Below are positions 45,938-58,080 of a DNA stretch of 64,000 nt, one piece after another. The position numbers were made by a program, and so were the translations under genes. The stretch is from Heterostelium multicystogenum (Eukaryota; Evosea; Eumycetozoa; Acytosteliales; Acytosteliaceae), in NCBI GenBank assembly GCA_003667245.1, contig RCNN01000203.1:37807-101806 (forward strand). The letters are read 5' to 3'. The notes beneath the pieces were generated by a model. That model did not search any database. It saw only the letters and a list, made by a program, of their open reading frames with translations, and was not told the origin of the DNA. The number at the start of each line of letters is the position of its first letter. Position 1 is the stretch's first letter.

Positions 45938-47818
45938 TTAATTTTTAGAATTATTGTTTGAGTTGTTTTGTTCAGAGACTGGAGTTGGTGCAGATCCCCA
46001 AGATGCCTTGTTGGTGTCGTAGTTTGGATCGGCATATTGGTGTTGCTCGGTGAGGAACTCCTTCCAGCAATCTGAGGATTTGAGGTAGTGTTCCAAATTC
46101 AAACGAATAACAAAATTGAGGATTCTCTTGACTTCGTAGTTTCTCTTGGCGTCGAAACGTTGTAATTCGATCTTGGTAGTAGCGCTAACACGCTCGTACT
46201 CTTGCTTGGCCTCAGCAAGCTTCTTTTGTCCGTCCTCGAGCTCCTTTTGAGCCTGTCCAGCCTTAATGGAGCCGGCTTGCTTTAACTTCTCGTGCTTTTC
46301 ACGTCTGGACTCGACGTTTCTTTCCCAGTTTTGGAAGTTCAACAGTGAGTCGAGACGATCGTTCAACAACTCCTTGACTGCATTCAAAACCTTGATATAA
46401 TCGCAAAGTCCCTCCTCAAAGAATGACATCTCAGCATTTGAAAGATCCTCCATTCCATTCTTGATGTTAGTTTGGACCTGTGTCATTCTTTGGACACTGT
46501 TTGCAATGTCTTGTGATGGGCAATTTCACCAGATGAGAAAGTGAGACCAGCTGTGCTGAACTCGGCAAGGGCAGCAGCGAGATCACGACGCTTTCTGATG
46601 ACATTACCGACAGTGTCGGCGAGACGTTTCAAGTTATTGTCCAATTGGATGATGTAGCTCTTCTTGTCATCGAACCATGGGTCGATCTCTCTGACAGAGT
46701 GGACCGATGCAATATTGAGATGTTGGCAGCGGCGTTACCAAAGAATGATGTAATCTTTCCGAATCCCTTTGACTCTTGTTGTGGTGAGAAACAGTGCTGC
46801 TCTCAAGGTCGTTTCCTGGTCTAGCTGATCTGGCAGCTGCCATTTGTTCGTCTGTTCCTTCCAAAAAGATTGTCAATTCATTTGAGTGTACCAATGATTC
46901 GCTCTCTGCAATTCTGTTTAAGAACTTTTCCAATTCTCTTCTTCTTGATTCAACAAACTCTTTATTAAATTTATCTAGATAGGTTGTAAATCAATCATCT
47001 TATTAGAATTTAGTTTGCTAATGTCAGCTGGACAAAGGTGATACATACTCAAGACGGCCTTCTCTGGCAATGGTGGTACGATGGTACCTCTTCTTGTTTC
47101 TTTAAGTACGTTTCTCAACCAGAGGAAATCAGAATATCTTCTTGTGACGGTGGTTTCCTTCTTGTAGTCTGGACGATCGACCAAGAAAGCCAATGTGTAT
47201 ATTTTATAGGTGACGTAGGAGTTGATACCATCTCCAAACTTCTCTGGGTCCTTGACAGTGATATCCATTTGATTCTTGATTTGATTTGGCAATGATGCTC
47301 TCTTATCTTCTTTCAAACCATTACCTGAAACACTTAATCTCTGATTGGATTAAACGATAATCAAGAGTCAATCATCATCTCCCGTGTGCTACATGTAAAC
47401 TGTAGTGGTGTATTAAATATACTTACATCGAATTGGTTCAATGAGTTGTGTGGAGTTGGCTGAGTGGAGACAACAGTGGTAGCAAATTGTGGTTGAATCG
47501 ATGGGTATGCTGGTGGTGGACTGACTTTTTGTTGAACTACTACTTGTGGTTGTTGTTGTTGTTGACCACCAAATGGATTTGATGCATCGTATCCATTGTC
47601 CAATGGCTCAGCAGACTATCAATGATAGAACATATATTAGGATCAAGGTCAAAGTAAAGACTCCACCAACAATCATTTTCATTTCATTCATTCATCGACT
47701 CATCCATCATTCGATGATCGATCTATCAAAATGAAAATTCCAAACTTACAAAAGTAGAAGAGTTATCCTCATATGTAACTTGAGTGCTGAAGAGTAAATT
47801 GCTATTATAGTTTGACAT
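45938..47818 (-). CDS. sorting nexin, SNX1/SNX2/Vps5-like (retromer)
   Basis: Start ATG 47818 (MSNYNSNLLFSTQVTYEDNS), then a Pro/Gln-rich leader with ASNPFGG. The PX domain reads SYVTYKIYTLAFLVDRPDY, VTRRYSDFLWLRNVL and VPPLPEKAVL, with the RRYSDF basic patch that binds PtdIns3P and the PPLPEK turn. Next is FVESRRRELEKFLNRIAE, then a BAR domain (DDKKSYIIQLDNNLKRLADT, FLTEQHQYAD at its end). PX plus BAR with the RRRELEKFL link is the SNX1/Vps5 architecture of the membrane-bending retromer subunit on endosomes. The C terminus is Asn/Ser-rich. Two introns precede the PX domain. Frame shifts lie near 46985 (DLQP/YLDKF), about 46720 and 46515. Family assignment is firm; which SNX paralogue is not. 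Confidence 0.85.
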
Positions 47819-50800
47819 GCTTGATGATAATGTTGTTGTTGCTGCTGCACTGCTGATGCTGATGCTAATGTTCTACTTATACTATCTGTATCTGTATATA
47901 AATTTATTTGGTAATGTTCAGTTAATAAGTATTCAAATTGGAGAGTGTTGTCTTTGTGTGGCTGTGGTTGTGGCTGTGGTGGTCAATAACAAAAAGGGGT
48001 AGTTTCCACTAAACTCAACAACAACAACTACAAACAGCATTAATATAAACCTAACTGAGTCTTTGCAAAAAAATAAAAACAAAAACAAAATTAATTTTAA
48101 AAATGTTTTGGCAAAATAAAAAAGATCTAACGTACTATCAAATGAGGTGGTGTGGGGATATTTTTGCCTGTTGTTTAGGTCATAATTGGATTGACTTTGC
48201 TTGTTGTTGTGAATTTTATTAATTGTGTTGATGTTTAATGGTCATTTATTGTTGGAAAAGACAACAACAAGCCTAAAAACAAAAACAAAAAGTTGAAGGA
48301 ATTTTAGTTTTCGCTCAAATTTTGAGCAAAAACCCAAAGGTCATAATCTAGATGGTGATGAATTTTCCTGACTTACAAAGATACCAACAACTAAACAAGC
48401 AACTACGATTAATCAAAACAATGCAATGAAATAGTATCGTGGAATTGAATCGAGATGGTATTATTGTTATTATTAATTAATTAATTGAAACTAGTTAGTT
48501 TTCTCACCTTAAGAAATAATATAAGAAACTAATATTATAATACGACAAGACAAAGATTGAGATTGATTAAAGTATTTGAATAGGTTGTTGGAATTCTATG
48601 TTAAAGTCATATGATTGATTAATTATTAATGGTTTAATTGGTTGATTGATTTATTAATTCTAGTTGGGTTGCTGTTGACTTAAGGTGAGCAATAATAATA
48701 TATGGTGTACATAAGTGATGGATAGGGAGGTTTTGGTGATGAATAATGATTTCGATTAGATAATTTTGACTCTGATTTCTTTATTTAGTGGTGTGTTCGA
48801 TTGGTGGGTAAGACCACTCACTCCTCACACACTCACCAGCAACACAGTAATACAATCACAACTAATCAAACTAACTAAAATAAATTAACATTGTTTTAAA
48901 AAGAATTGATAACTATACTAAATAAATAGATGTAGCTGCTACTACTACTTCTACTAATAGCAAACTTGACACTGTTTTATTATAAAAACAAAGTCTCTCT
49001 ATCTAATAAACTAATAGGTAATGTAATCGCACTATCTTTTTAATTCATTAATTGATTGATTGATTGATTGTTTTTTTTGTTTGGATGAATGAATATGTGA
49101 TTGTATGTATATACCTAAGATGAATGTATAATATTTAGCAATCTATCTATGTATTACAACTTTATATAATAAAATGAAAGAAATACAAATAAAAATAATA
49201 ATAATATTTGAAGAATGAAGAAAATTGAAATAAATATCTACGTAGTTGTTCTGCTTTTTTGATGCTAGTTTGAATTTGATTGTTTTTTTTTAATTTTTAT
49301 TTCATATGCATCCCATGATAAGGCAGTTCGATTTGTTGTTTTTGGCAACCCTATGAACAGAAAATTCAAAAAACTGAACAACCCACCACATTCCAAAGTT
49401 GAGGTCAACAAAAACATTTGCAAAACTGCAAAAAGATTTTGGCATTGACTAGTAATCAAAAATATCTTCTACAAAATAAAATTTAATTTACTTTTTGATT
49501 TTGACTTTGGTCTTTTCCTGTTACCCAATAATTTAAACAAATTGATTTAAACAATATAATGTCCAAACAAAGAAATACAAAGACTACATTATCTCTCAGT
49601 TGAAAGATACTGTAAAGAGAAACTAGCATTCGATTACAGACAGCCATCAAAAATATAATAATTCTCTTGATTTGTATGTGTAGGTTTGTTTTTTATGATA
49701 TCGTTATTTTTGATTGGATTGCCATTGTTAAGCTACTGGCACTTCATGTTTCAACTTGAATATTATTCTATTTCAAACAGAAATTTTAATATTGGTCAAG
49801 GCCTTGATTCAACTCAATGAATGAATGTTATAGACATGCAATTGAGAATATATGTATTGAAACAAAATGCTCTTGATTTAATAATACAAGAGGATAGTCT
49901 TTGTATCCTATTTAATGGATTACTAATCAATTCTTTAAGTTAATGATATTTTGAAGTTTGAAAACATTCTTGTAAAGACAAACGGAGTTCCAATAATAGG
50001 AATACTATTTATTAATATTCTTTTAACAATGAATGATAACAAAACTTACCAAAACTAAAATATATGGAAGGATGGTCTCAAATAAAGAATTATCAGATAT
50101 TTTTATAAGTAAACGACAGATAATAAATGAAGTATAATAGGAAGCATAGATGTTGATTATAAACGAATAATGAATTGAATTGAAGATCAACTTAAGATGG
50201 TGAAATAATTAGAAAAAATATCCTCGTGGTAGTTAGAACATAGAATTCTTAAATTCATTTGGTTGGTTAAATCGCTTCGTGACTAGCTCATAGCGGTAGT
50301 TGGAGTTTCTAATATTAGAAGTATCATTTAAAGACAAATCAGGATTGATCTAAAAGTTTGATCTAAAAGTTCTAACTTCATTGTGTAGTGTAGTTTAGTG
50401 TTGTGTACTGACTCTACATTTATAATATAATTATCTACAACATATGGATGGTGTAAAAGAAGCAAGAGGAAGGTGCAACGGAAGTTGAGTCGTTTGTGTC
50501 ATTTTTATGACTACGCACAAACAAGAGGGGTTATAATTAAAAATATATTAAAACGATTAATTTTATTTTAATATTATATAATATTTTCATTCATTTTTAC
50601 AAAAAACAGGACAGCAAAAAACATTGTTGATAGATGGTGTGTCACTGGATGGCTGACTGGTCGATTCTTATTATTAATTAAAGTTATATTAAAGTTGCAA
50701 TTTGATGTGATTTTAGAGAATATCTTTATCTTAGTTATTTGTACCAACAAATATATTATATATTTAGGAAATAGGAGGAATAATAGTTGTTGAAATTAGA

Positions 50801-50859
50801 TTTGACTAGATTAGACTAGACTAGACAGGAATAGGCTAGACTACACTGGTGACTGGACA
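47819..50859. other. 3-kb spacer
   Basis: The longest gene-free stretch here, between two divergent genes. It contains AT-rich simple tracts, (TGAT)n-like runs near 49050 and no open frame above about 65 codons with coding character. Just before the RING ligase start (about 50800-50840) there is a TAGAC-type short repeat. No transposon ends seen. Confidence 0.5.
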
Positions 50860-52310
50860 ATGGGATCTGGATGGAGTAATGCCAGATGGGAATATGGCTT
50901 CTATGGTAATAGAGCTAATCAGGAGCAGCAACAACAACAACAGCAACAGAATGGACAGCAGGAGATTGATATTGTAGATAGTAATAATGTAAATGATAAT
51001 CCGATGTCTACGTTGTCATCGATTCTGCCACAGATATACACAACAAAAACAATTACAAGCAATGTTAATATACATCGTGATTCCATCGTTTTCGATCGTA
51101 TCGATAGGAAAATAGCAAAGGTGGTAGCCTCTGTTAGTAGCGAAACCATCGCAGTACTGCCAACCTCTGTTGTTGAGTCCGACAATTACCCAACAATAGA
51201 CGAGGAGAAGCCTGAAGCTAGCACAGAAACAACAACAACAACTACTACTACAACCACCACCACTACAAAAATACAAACAATAGCAACAGCAATATATTTA
51301 ACAAGTCGATTGAGGAAGAGGATTTGGAACAGGATATTCCATCGTCAATCATAACAGACACTCTAAAAACCACCTGCCATCGTTAAGCCAGAGGGAATCT
51401 ACAACATTAAATTCAAATTCGACACTGAAGAACCATGCCTAGTTGAGATCTATATTGTCGCAACTGACACATTGAACAGTGTTTCAGCAATAACTAAGCT
51501 TGGACCATTTTACTATCAAGAAGGATTGAATCAACAATTTTCATTGTCGCCTTCGGAATATATAGATCTTGCTAAATACAATCATTCAGATATCACCACT
51601 TGTAATATAGAGAAAGTTCAATATCCAGTCATCATTTCATTAAAGACAAGTATGTATAGACCGATGTTAGTTTAGTTGAGAAAACTGCTGGCGAACTAAC
51701 AGGACAACTATCACCTTCTAGATTCTTATGTAGTAGAAGCAAAACAAAGCATGGATACGCCAACTCCAAATCCAGTGGATACAGCCACTCCAGCACCAGT
51801 TTCATTGGATAAATTGGGTGAAAGCAATATTATTCGATGTCAGTACACATACCTTTCATTGTTGGCTTGCAATGACCAAACCTATGCAATTAAACCACTC
51901 AAGCAAAAGACAATTGTAAGTATCATATTGGATCTTATGATCAAATTACACAACCTGAGATTTAACATCCGCGTATTTATTATCATCACTTTAGCTTGGA
52001 CAGCAGAGTTATATTGTTCATGATATTTATGGCTTGGAGCACAACTCAGAGGACAATCGTGAGTGTGTCATTTGTTTGACAGAACCCAAGGATATTCTTG
52101 CAATTCCATGCAGACATTTCTGCTTGTGTTCCAAGTGTGCAGAGACCATGAGAACAGTCTCAATTAAATGCCCCATTTGTAGATCACGTACGTATAGATA
52201 ATAGCCTATTATCTATTATCAAGATTGATACACTAACAACATTTATTTGTCAATCAAATATAGCAATTAGATCATTGCTCAAGATCAACTCCAAAGAGAT
52301 ACAAGCCTAG
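50860..52310 (+). CDS. mahogunin-type (MGRN1/RNF157-like) RING E3 ligase
   Basis: The start MGSGWSNARW fits an N-myristoylation signal (Gly2, Ser6), as in MGRN1. Then a Gln run, a Thr run, and the MGRN1-type beta domain: GIYNIKFKFDTEEPCLVEIY, ITKLGPFYYQEGLNQQFSLS, YPVIISLKT, then TYAIKPLKQKTI. After an intron (51916-51993) comes VHDIYGLEH and the RING: ECVICLTEPKDILAIPCRHF, CLCSKCAETMRT, KCPICRS, followed over an intron (52188-52263) by PIRSLLKINSKEIQA and TAG. The PCRHxCLC and CPICRxPIRxLL strings are specific to this family, which ubiquitinates membrane and endosomal proteins. Frame breaks in or after the Thr tract (about 51280) and near 51365 and 51655 interrupt the middle. Confidence 0.85.
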
Positions 52311-52426
52311 TTTTTCAGATTCATTCAATCATTGTAAATAATAATAGTAGTAACAGTAATAGTAAATAATAGTAATAAATAATTAGATGGATAGATAGAG
52401 TGATAATGAGATGGTAGATAATTTAT

Positions 52427-53813
52427 TCAATTCAAATTATATACACCTATAAATGTATTCAATAAATCTATAGTATTGTTTTTTTAATAATAACAAAAGC
52501 ATCTTAGTAATCATCACTGGTACAGTGTAGCTATGTAATATAATACAACTTACTTCCTAGGTATAGTTTATTTTCATGTACATAGGTAGATGTTATGGTT
52601 TTGAATTGTGGAGTTGTTGTAACCAATGATTTCTAATATCTCTCCTGTCTAGATTGCGCATTACATTACATTAGTATTGCTTCGTTATTCCAGAAAGTTA
52701 GTTAGTTGATCCAAATTATAAGTAACTTACTTGTGGATTTGCGATAGCTACAGAGGGTGCTCCTGTTGGCAAATTAAAGAATGGAATTGAATGGAGTAGT
52801 TTTCTTAGCTTTGGATAGGGGTAGAAGTGGTCGTAGTAATTTCTTTTGCCAAAGATAGATATATAAAGCTTTCCATTGCCGTAATCAAGGCCGTCAGGAT
52901 ATCCAGGTAGATTCTCAATGACAATTTCTGATTTTCCAGCATTAGTTCCTTTGAGCCAATGACGCCAGATTCGGCATCGACATGTTTCCACTACGTATAC
53001 ACATTCACCTTTTTTCATCAAGTGAAACCCCGTTTGCATATGCAAGACCACTAAGGAGGACTTTAGTTTCTTTGGTTGCTGGATTGTAAGACAGCAATTT
53101 TCCGGCTGACAATTGTGATGCACATGTATACAATGAGGGAGTTAGGGTGTTCCAATCTCCAGATTTGTCTTTGAAGGGTGCCAATCTAGTACTGTCACTA
53201 AAATAGATGATGCCATCGTCATAGTTTGAAGTTACATCATTCACAAAACTCAGCTTCTCTCCTTTTGAGGTGGTTGCAGTCAGTAGAGTAATTGCATGGG
53301 TATCCTTGTCCACTCTATACAGGCCCTTAGTAGCATCAGCAATCAAGAGGTTATCATCACGGTCAAAGTCAATACCCAGAGGTCTACCTCCAGTATGGAC
53401 AAAATGGAAACTTTCCTTTGGGTTGTCGGTTATAGCTTTATCAGAAAATGTGAATGGCGGTTTCATATATCTAATTTCTCCAGATTTTAATGTAAAATAC
53501 AAGTAACCTTTCTTGTTGATAGCCACTGACTCTGGACCATGTGATTGTCCTGTTTTACATTGGTTAGCTTGAATCGGAGTTTCTAGATCTTTTAATTTTT
53601 AATATTACCCAAATCAATGTATTTTATTTTACTTTCCAATGGATTTGTTACATTATCAAGATTGGGCTGAGGAAGAGGATCAAATTGTTCGAAAGTAACA
53701 CTTGGAGTAAGAGATAATGTATACACATTGTAGTTTGGTAACCATAGAAATATTCCAATGGCTACTGCCACTGCTATAACAATTATATTAAAGAAAGAAT
53801 TTGAAGTTGACAT
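52427..53813 (-). CDS. APMAP/strictosidine-synthase-like protein, copy 1
   Basis: Start ATG 53813 with a signal-anchor helix (FFNIIVIAVAVAIGIFLWLP), so a type II membrane protein with the catalytic-type beta-propeller outside or in the ER lumen. Propeller motifs: ESVAINKKGYLYFTLKSGEI, HTGGRPLGIDFDRDDNLLIA, KLSFVNDVTSNYDDGIIYFS, KLLSYNPATKETKVL, LPGYPDGLDYGNGKLYISIF. The last coding segment (KLYLGS) is joined to a 13-codon terminal exon (DLLNTFIGVYNLN) ending at 52427. Frame break near 53000 (SLDEK/GECVYV). The family comprises plant strictosidine synthase-like proteins and animal APMAP (arylesterase-like); most members lack strictosidine synthase activity. First of three tandem copies. Confidence 0.85.
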
Positions 53814-54180
53814 TTCAAATATTCAACTAAATACTAATAATTAATATGAAACTATTTACTATCGTATAAGAATGTAAATAATTAAGTTGCCTTGGTTAAG
53901 TAATAGCAGTAAAGTAAATAAAATTAATAATTAATAATATTATGTTTATGTGGGGTTGATTGGTTGGTTGTTAAGTCTGTTAGATTTATAAATTAATTGG
54001 ACGATTTCAATAATAATACAGAATGAATGAAAGAATACTGAAATGCAAACAGACAAATTAAATGCTAAAATTGTTTGCAGTGTATCTTCATCAAAAATTG
54101 GTATTTAAAGTTAAACGACTATAAATACCCAAGTTCAAGTTTAATGACTGATGGTGGTAGTGGGTAGGTGGATGGTTTAT
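53814..54180. other. spacer between tandem paralogues
   Basis: A+T-rich promoter of copy 1. No coding sequence seen. Confidence 0.5.
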
Positions 54181-55667
54181 TTAATCCTTAAAATTGTATA
54201 CAGCAATAAAATTATGATGTAAATCTAAATGGTTAGATAAGTGGTTTGTTAGATGTGGTTTTTTAACAATTTAGAGAATAAAAAAGAATGAACTTACTGC
54301 CTATGTATAGCTTATGATCTTTTCTCTTTGTACTTGTTACTGTTGTCATTAGTTCTGACTTTGGTTCAATCGATTTTAAGATGTTTCCTTTCTACATTTT
54401 ATTTAAATTTGGACCAAATGAAAATAGCATTTTAGTAGGTAAGAAAATCAATATGCCTAGTAGATAGAAAGTACATACATTAGAATCTATGACTAAAATA
54501 GATGAAAGTGAAAGCTTTGGAATATATTGATATGGAATCGAGAAGTATAGTCTTTTGATTGATGGATAGGGATGTAATAAGTCAAGTGCCATCGTTCTAA
54601 GACTAAAAATGGAAATGTACAAAGTGTTATTTGGTGCCATTTCGACACCATCTGGATATCCGGGCAAACTATTGATGACAACTTGTGATTTTCCAGCTAC
54701 ATAATAACATTTAATTAATATACTAAATTAATTTGATTGATGGAAGTATAGATTAGACTAAAAGTAGTCCATCAAATAATATCATACCCATGGGTCCTTT
54801 TAGCCAATATCTAATGACTCTATATTTGCAGGTCTCCGCCACATATAAGCTCTCACCCTTTTCATCTATTGTAACACCATTTGGGTGTGCCAGTTTTTCA
54901 AGAAGTACTTTAGTTTCGCCAGTGACTGGGTTGTAGGAAAGCAGCTTTCCGTCCTCTGATACGGTGGCACACATATAGAATGCAATTCCTTCTGCATTGT
55001 AGTCACCGGTGTTGTCGACAAAAGGAGGGAGGTGGGAGCTGTCTGTGAAGTAAATGATTCCATCGTGTTTATTTGTCTTTACGTCATCAATAAAATACAA
55101 TTTCGATCCATTGACGCTTGAAGACAACATTGACAATCTAGTTTGAGTCATTGTCTACCCTCAACAACCCTTTTACAGCGTCCGCAATGAGAAGATTATC
55201 ATCTTTGTCAAACTCAATGCCGAGTGGTCTGCCACCAGTGTGAACAAAAGGCAAACTATTATCAGAGCCATCAGGAAAATTGGTCAGATTAAAAGGGGCC
55301 TTCAAGTATCTTACCTCACCAGACTTTGTGCTGAAATAGAGGTCGCCCTTGCTGTTGAAAGTGATAGTTTCTGGTCCAATTGAGCCACCTATTTGGAGAG
55401 ATATACATTGATTAATAAAGTACTGCAATTATCAGAGGATGTTCAAAATCAGTTCGTTGAAAGATGACTACTACCAATATTAATGTATTTCAACTTTGGA
55501 AATAATTCCTTTGTAACATTGTCAAGATTTGGCAATGGAGGTGGTGAGAATGATCCGAATTCTATGACTGGTAGCTTTCGAATATTGAATGAAATATAAC
55601 TTGGATATATCGAAGTGAATGCTATCACCAAAGATATTATAACTATAACAATATTAAGAGTTTTCAT
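54181..55667 (-). CDS. APMAP/strictosidine-synthase-like protein, copy 2
   Basis: Start ATG 55667 with signal anchor (MKTLNIVIVIISLVIAFTSI), then the shared juxtamembrane PPPLPNLDNVTKELFPKLKY. The propeller reads PETITFNSKGDLYFSTKSGE, HTGGRPLGIEFDKDDNLLIA, KLYFIDDVKTNKHDGIIYFT, KLLSYNPVTGETKVLLEKLA, GESLYVAETCKYRVIRYWLK, MPGYPDGVEMAPNNTLYISI. It ends KLYIGS joined over an intron to a terminal exon DLHHNFIAVYNFKD, TAA at 54181. Frame is nearly clean: one shift near 55140. Closest in layout to copy 1, including intron positions. Same family caveats as copy 1. Confidence 0.87.
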
Positions 55668-55931
55668 TCTTTAGAATTGATAATCTACAGACAACAGCCA
55701 GGAGTGATATGATAATAATAACTCAACAATAAATATATCTTTGATCTATTAAATTTATAAATTCACCACAATAAATAGTAGTAGTTCACTACCATACTGA
55801 TCATTTGATCATACCAAATTTGGGTCAGTCAGAAATGCAATTTTCAATGAATACACCCCATACAATCAGGTCAAATGAATCAAATCACATCTATTTAATT
55901 TTATTAGATATGTATCTAATATTGGTGACAT

Positions 55932-57268
55932 TTAATTATTAAAATTGTATATGCCAACATAGGATGATTGTAAATCTAATAGCAAGAGAAAGAGATGTTA
56001 GTTTTCGGATGATAGATCTATCAGAACTATTGTAATGTTGTATTAAACTACTTACTTCCGACATATAAAAGATTATCTATTCTTAATGATGATGAAACCT
56101 TTCGGGTATTTGTTTGAAGGAATTCTATTAATTCGCCAGTCTTGTTTATGTTGCATATTAGTATATTGGCTTGAAGCTATGTTGTTGGTGAGCTATATAG
56201 TTACCGTTGGATTTGCGATGAGAATACCAGCATTAATTTTCTCTATCAATGTATAGAGATAGGGAATTGATATGAAAGCTCTCTTAAGCGCTGCATATCT
56301 ATGCATGAAATCTAAAACTTTACTTTCTCAAAGATGAACATTGATATATACAGGCGGTTGTCAGGTCTAGCGAAAATTCCATCTGGAAATCCGGGGAGAT
56401 TGTCAACGGCAATTTCTAATTTGCCAGCATTGCTACCTTTAACCCAATATCTGTATATTTTGTAGCTGCATGTGCCTGCAACATATATGCTTTCTCCGTT
56501 GGCCCCAACGAAACGCCATTTGCATAGGAGATGCCGTCAACTAAAACCCTTAGTTTCTTTGGTTGTAGGATTGTAGGACAGGAGCTTTCCAACCGATTGG
56601 AAGGACAAACATGCGAATTTGGAGGGTCCTTCTGTGTTCCATTCTCCATATTTATCGTAGACAGGTGCGAAGTTGATACTGTTGGTAAAGTAGATCAGTC
56701 CATCGGCAGGGTTGTAGAGGACGTCGTTGACAAAGTTGAGCTTGCTTCCATTGTATGAAGTGACGAGGATCGACAGATCGCCAGTGTTCCTATCGACTCG
56801 TAGTATGCCCTTGACAGGATCAGCAATCAGCAGATTTTCGTCTCCATCAAAGTTGATTCCGAGTGGTCGGCCGCCCGTGTATTGCAGCCAAATAGCTGTC
56901 AACAAATCTGACTCTTGTCTGTTGCTCCGTTTTTCATGCTGTCTTGGCAGGGAGACGAGCGAGTCCGCCTTGATATATCTAACAGCGCCTGTCTTTGTAG
57001 AGAAATAGAGGTCACCCTTTTTATTGAAAGCTAATGACTCTGCCCCGTAAGGACCCACATTGATCTGGAGCAGCTTGGCATCAAGCGACTTTGTGATGCC
57101 AGATAGCAAGGTGGCTGTGCCGGACTGAACGAATGTATCTCGATATCCGGATAGAACACCAACGAAAACACACTGTATGGTGAAAAGCAACAAAGGTACA
57201 AACCAACCAGCAAAGCACTAATGAATATCCAATTTCCAAAAACTAGATTTTGTTTTAGCTTTTGTCAT
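55932..57268 (-). CDS. APMAP/strictosidine-synthase-like protein, copy 3 (divergent N terminus)
   Basis: Probable start ATG 57268 (MTKAKTKSS) then, one frame over, a hydrophobic anchor (NWIFISALLVGLYLCCFSPY). The propeller reads ESLAFNKKGDLYFSTKTGAV, YTGGRPLGINFDGDENLLIA, KLNFVNDVLYNPADGLIYFT, KLLSYNPTTKETK, with a 17-residue insertion rich in Arg/Gln/Ser before YTGGRPLG that the other copies lack. The terminal exon ends DLQSSYVGIYNFNN, TAA at 55932. It is distinctly richer in G+C than copies 1 and 2. Frame breaks near 57110, 56545, 56490 and 56330 make this the most damaged copy; whether all are errors or some mark decay cannot be told from sequence alone. Confidence 0.75.
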
Positions 57269-58080
57269 TATTATTATATACACCACTAACTATATATATA
57301 TATTAATAGACTAATTCAATATACAACCAACAAACAATAACAGCTAATGAATAATGAATAATACAATACAATACAATATATTTGCTAAAGTCACTTCCAC
57401 TTTGCATTCATTCTAAAAATAATTGATGTTTTAATTAATTACATTGGGGTGTTTGTGTTGTTGTTTGTTGGTGTTTGAAGCTGGTAAATAACATATTTAA
57501 GTATAATTTATAAATTATTGATCACTATTAATATAACATTTGAATTCAACACCACTCATTAAACAATTAAAAATACAATTCAATTTATTCAATTCAATCT
57601 ACAAATAATATATATATATATATATTTAAAATTAATTATATGATAAAGATTATTTTTTTGATGGTAAAACCATTCATCTTCCCTCCAAAAATTTGAATTT
57701 TTGAATAATACATTAATTTTGTAACAGTTAAATTTGCAATTACCACATGCAAAAAATACAATTTCAAGATTTTTTTATTTAATTCAATTTATTCATTTGA
57801 AATCAAACAATTTAATTTATTTATATTCACTTTGTTTTTTTTAACACAATTGATAATAATAGATAAATTATATATTATTAAATAACTAAATAACGAATTA
57901 TGCATGATATTTATTTATATACATGAGAAGATTAATAATACCTTAATGATATAAGATTGTTGTTATAATCAGTTTATTATTATTATTATTTTATTATTCA
58001 GAGAGATTAGAGAGAATGATAGATAGTCAATCAAATATATATTCAACTGGGATAACACCAGTAGTAATAATAGTAGTAAT
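57269..58080. other. divergent promoter region
   Basis: A+T-rich, with a (TA)n tract near 57609-57625 and TTATTA repeats near 57980. It lies upstream of both APMAP-like copy 3 and the GON4-like gene. No coding sequence seen. Confidence 0.5.
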
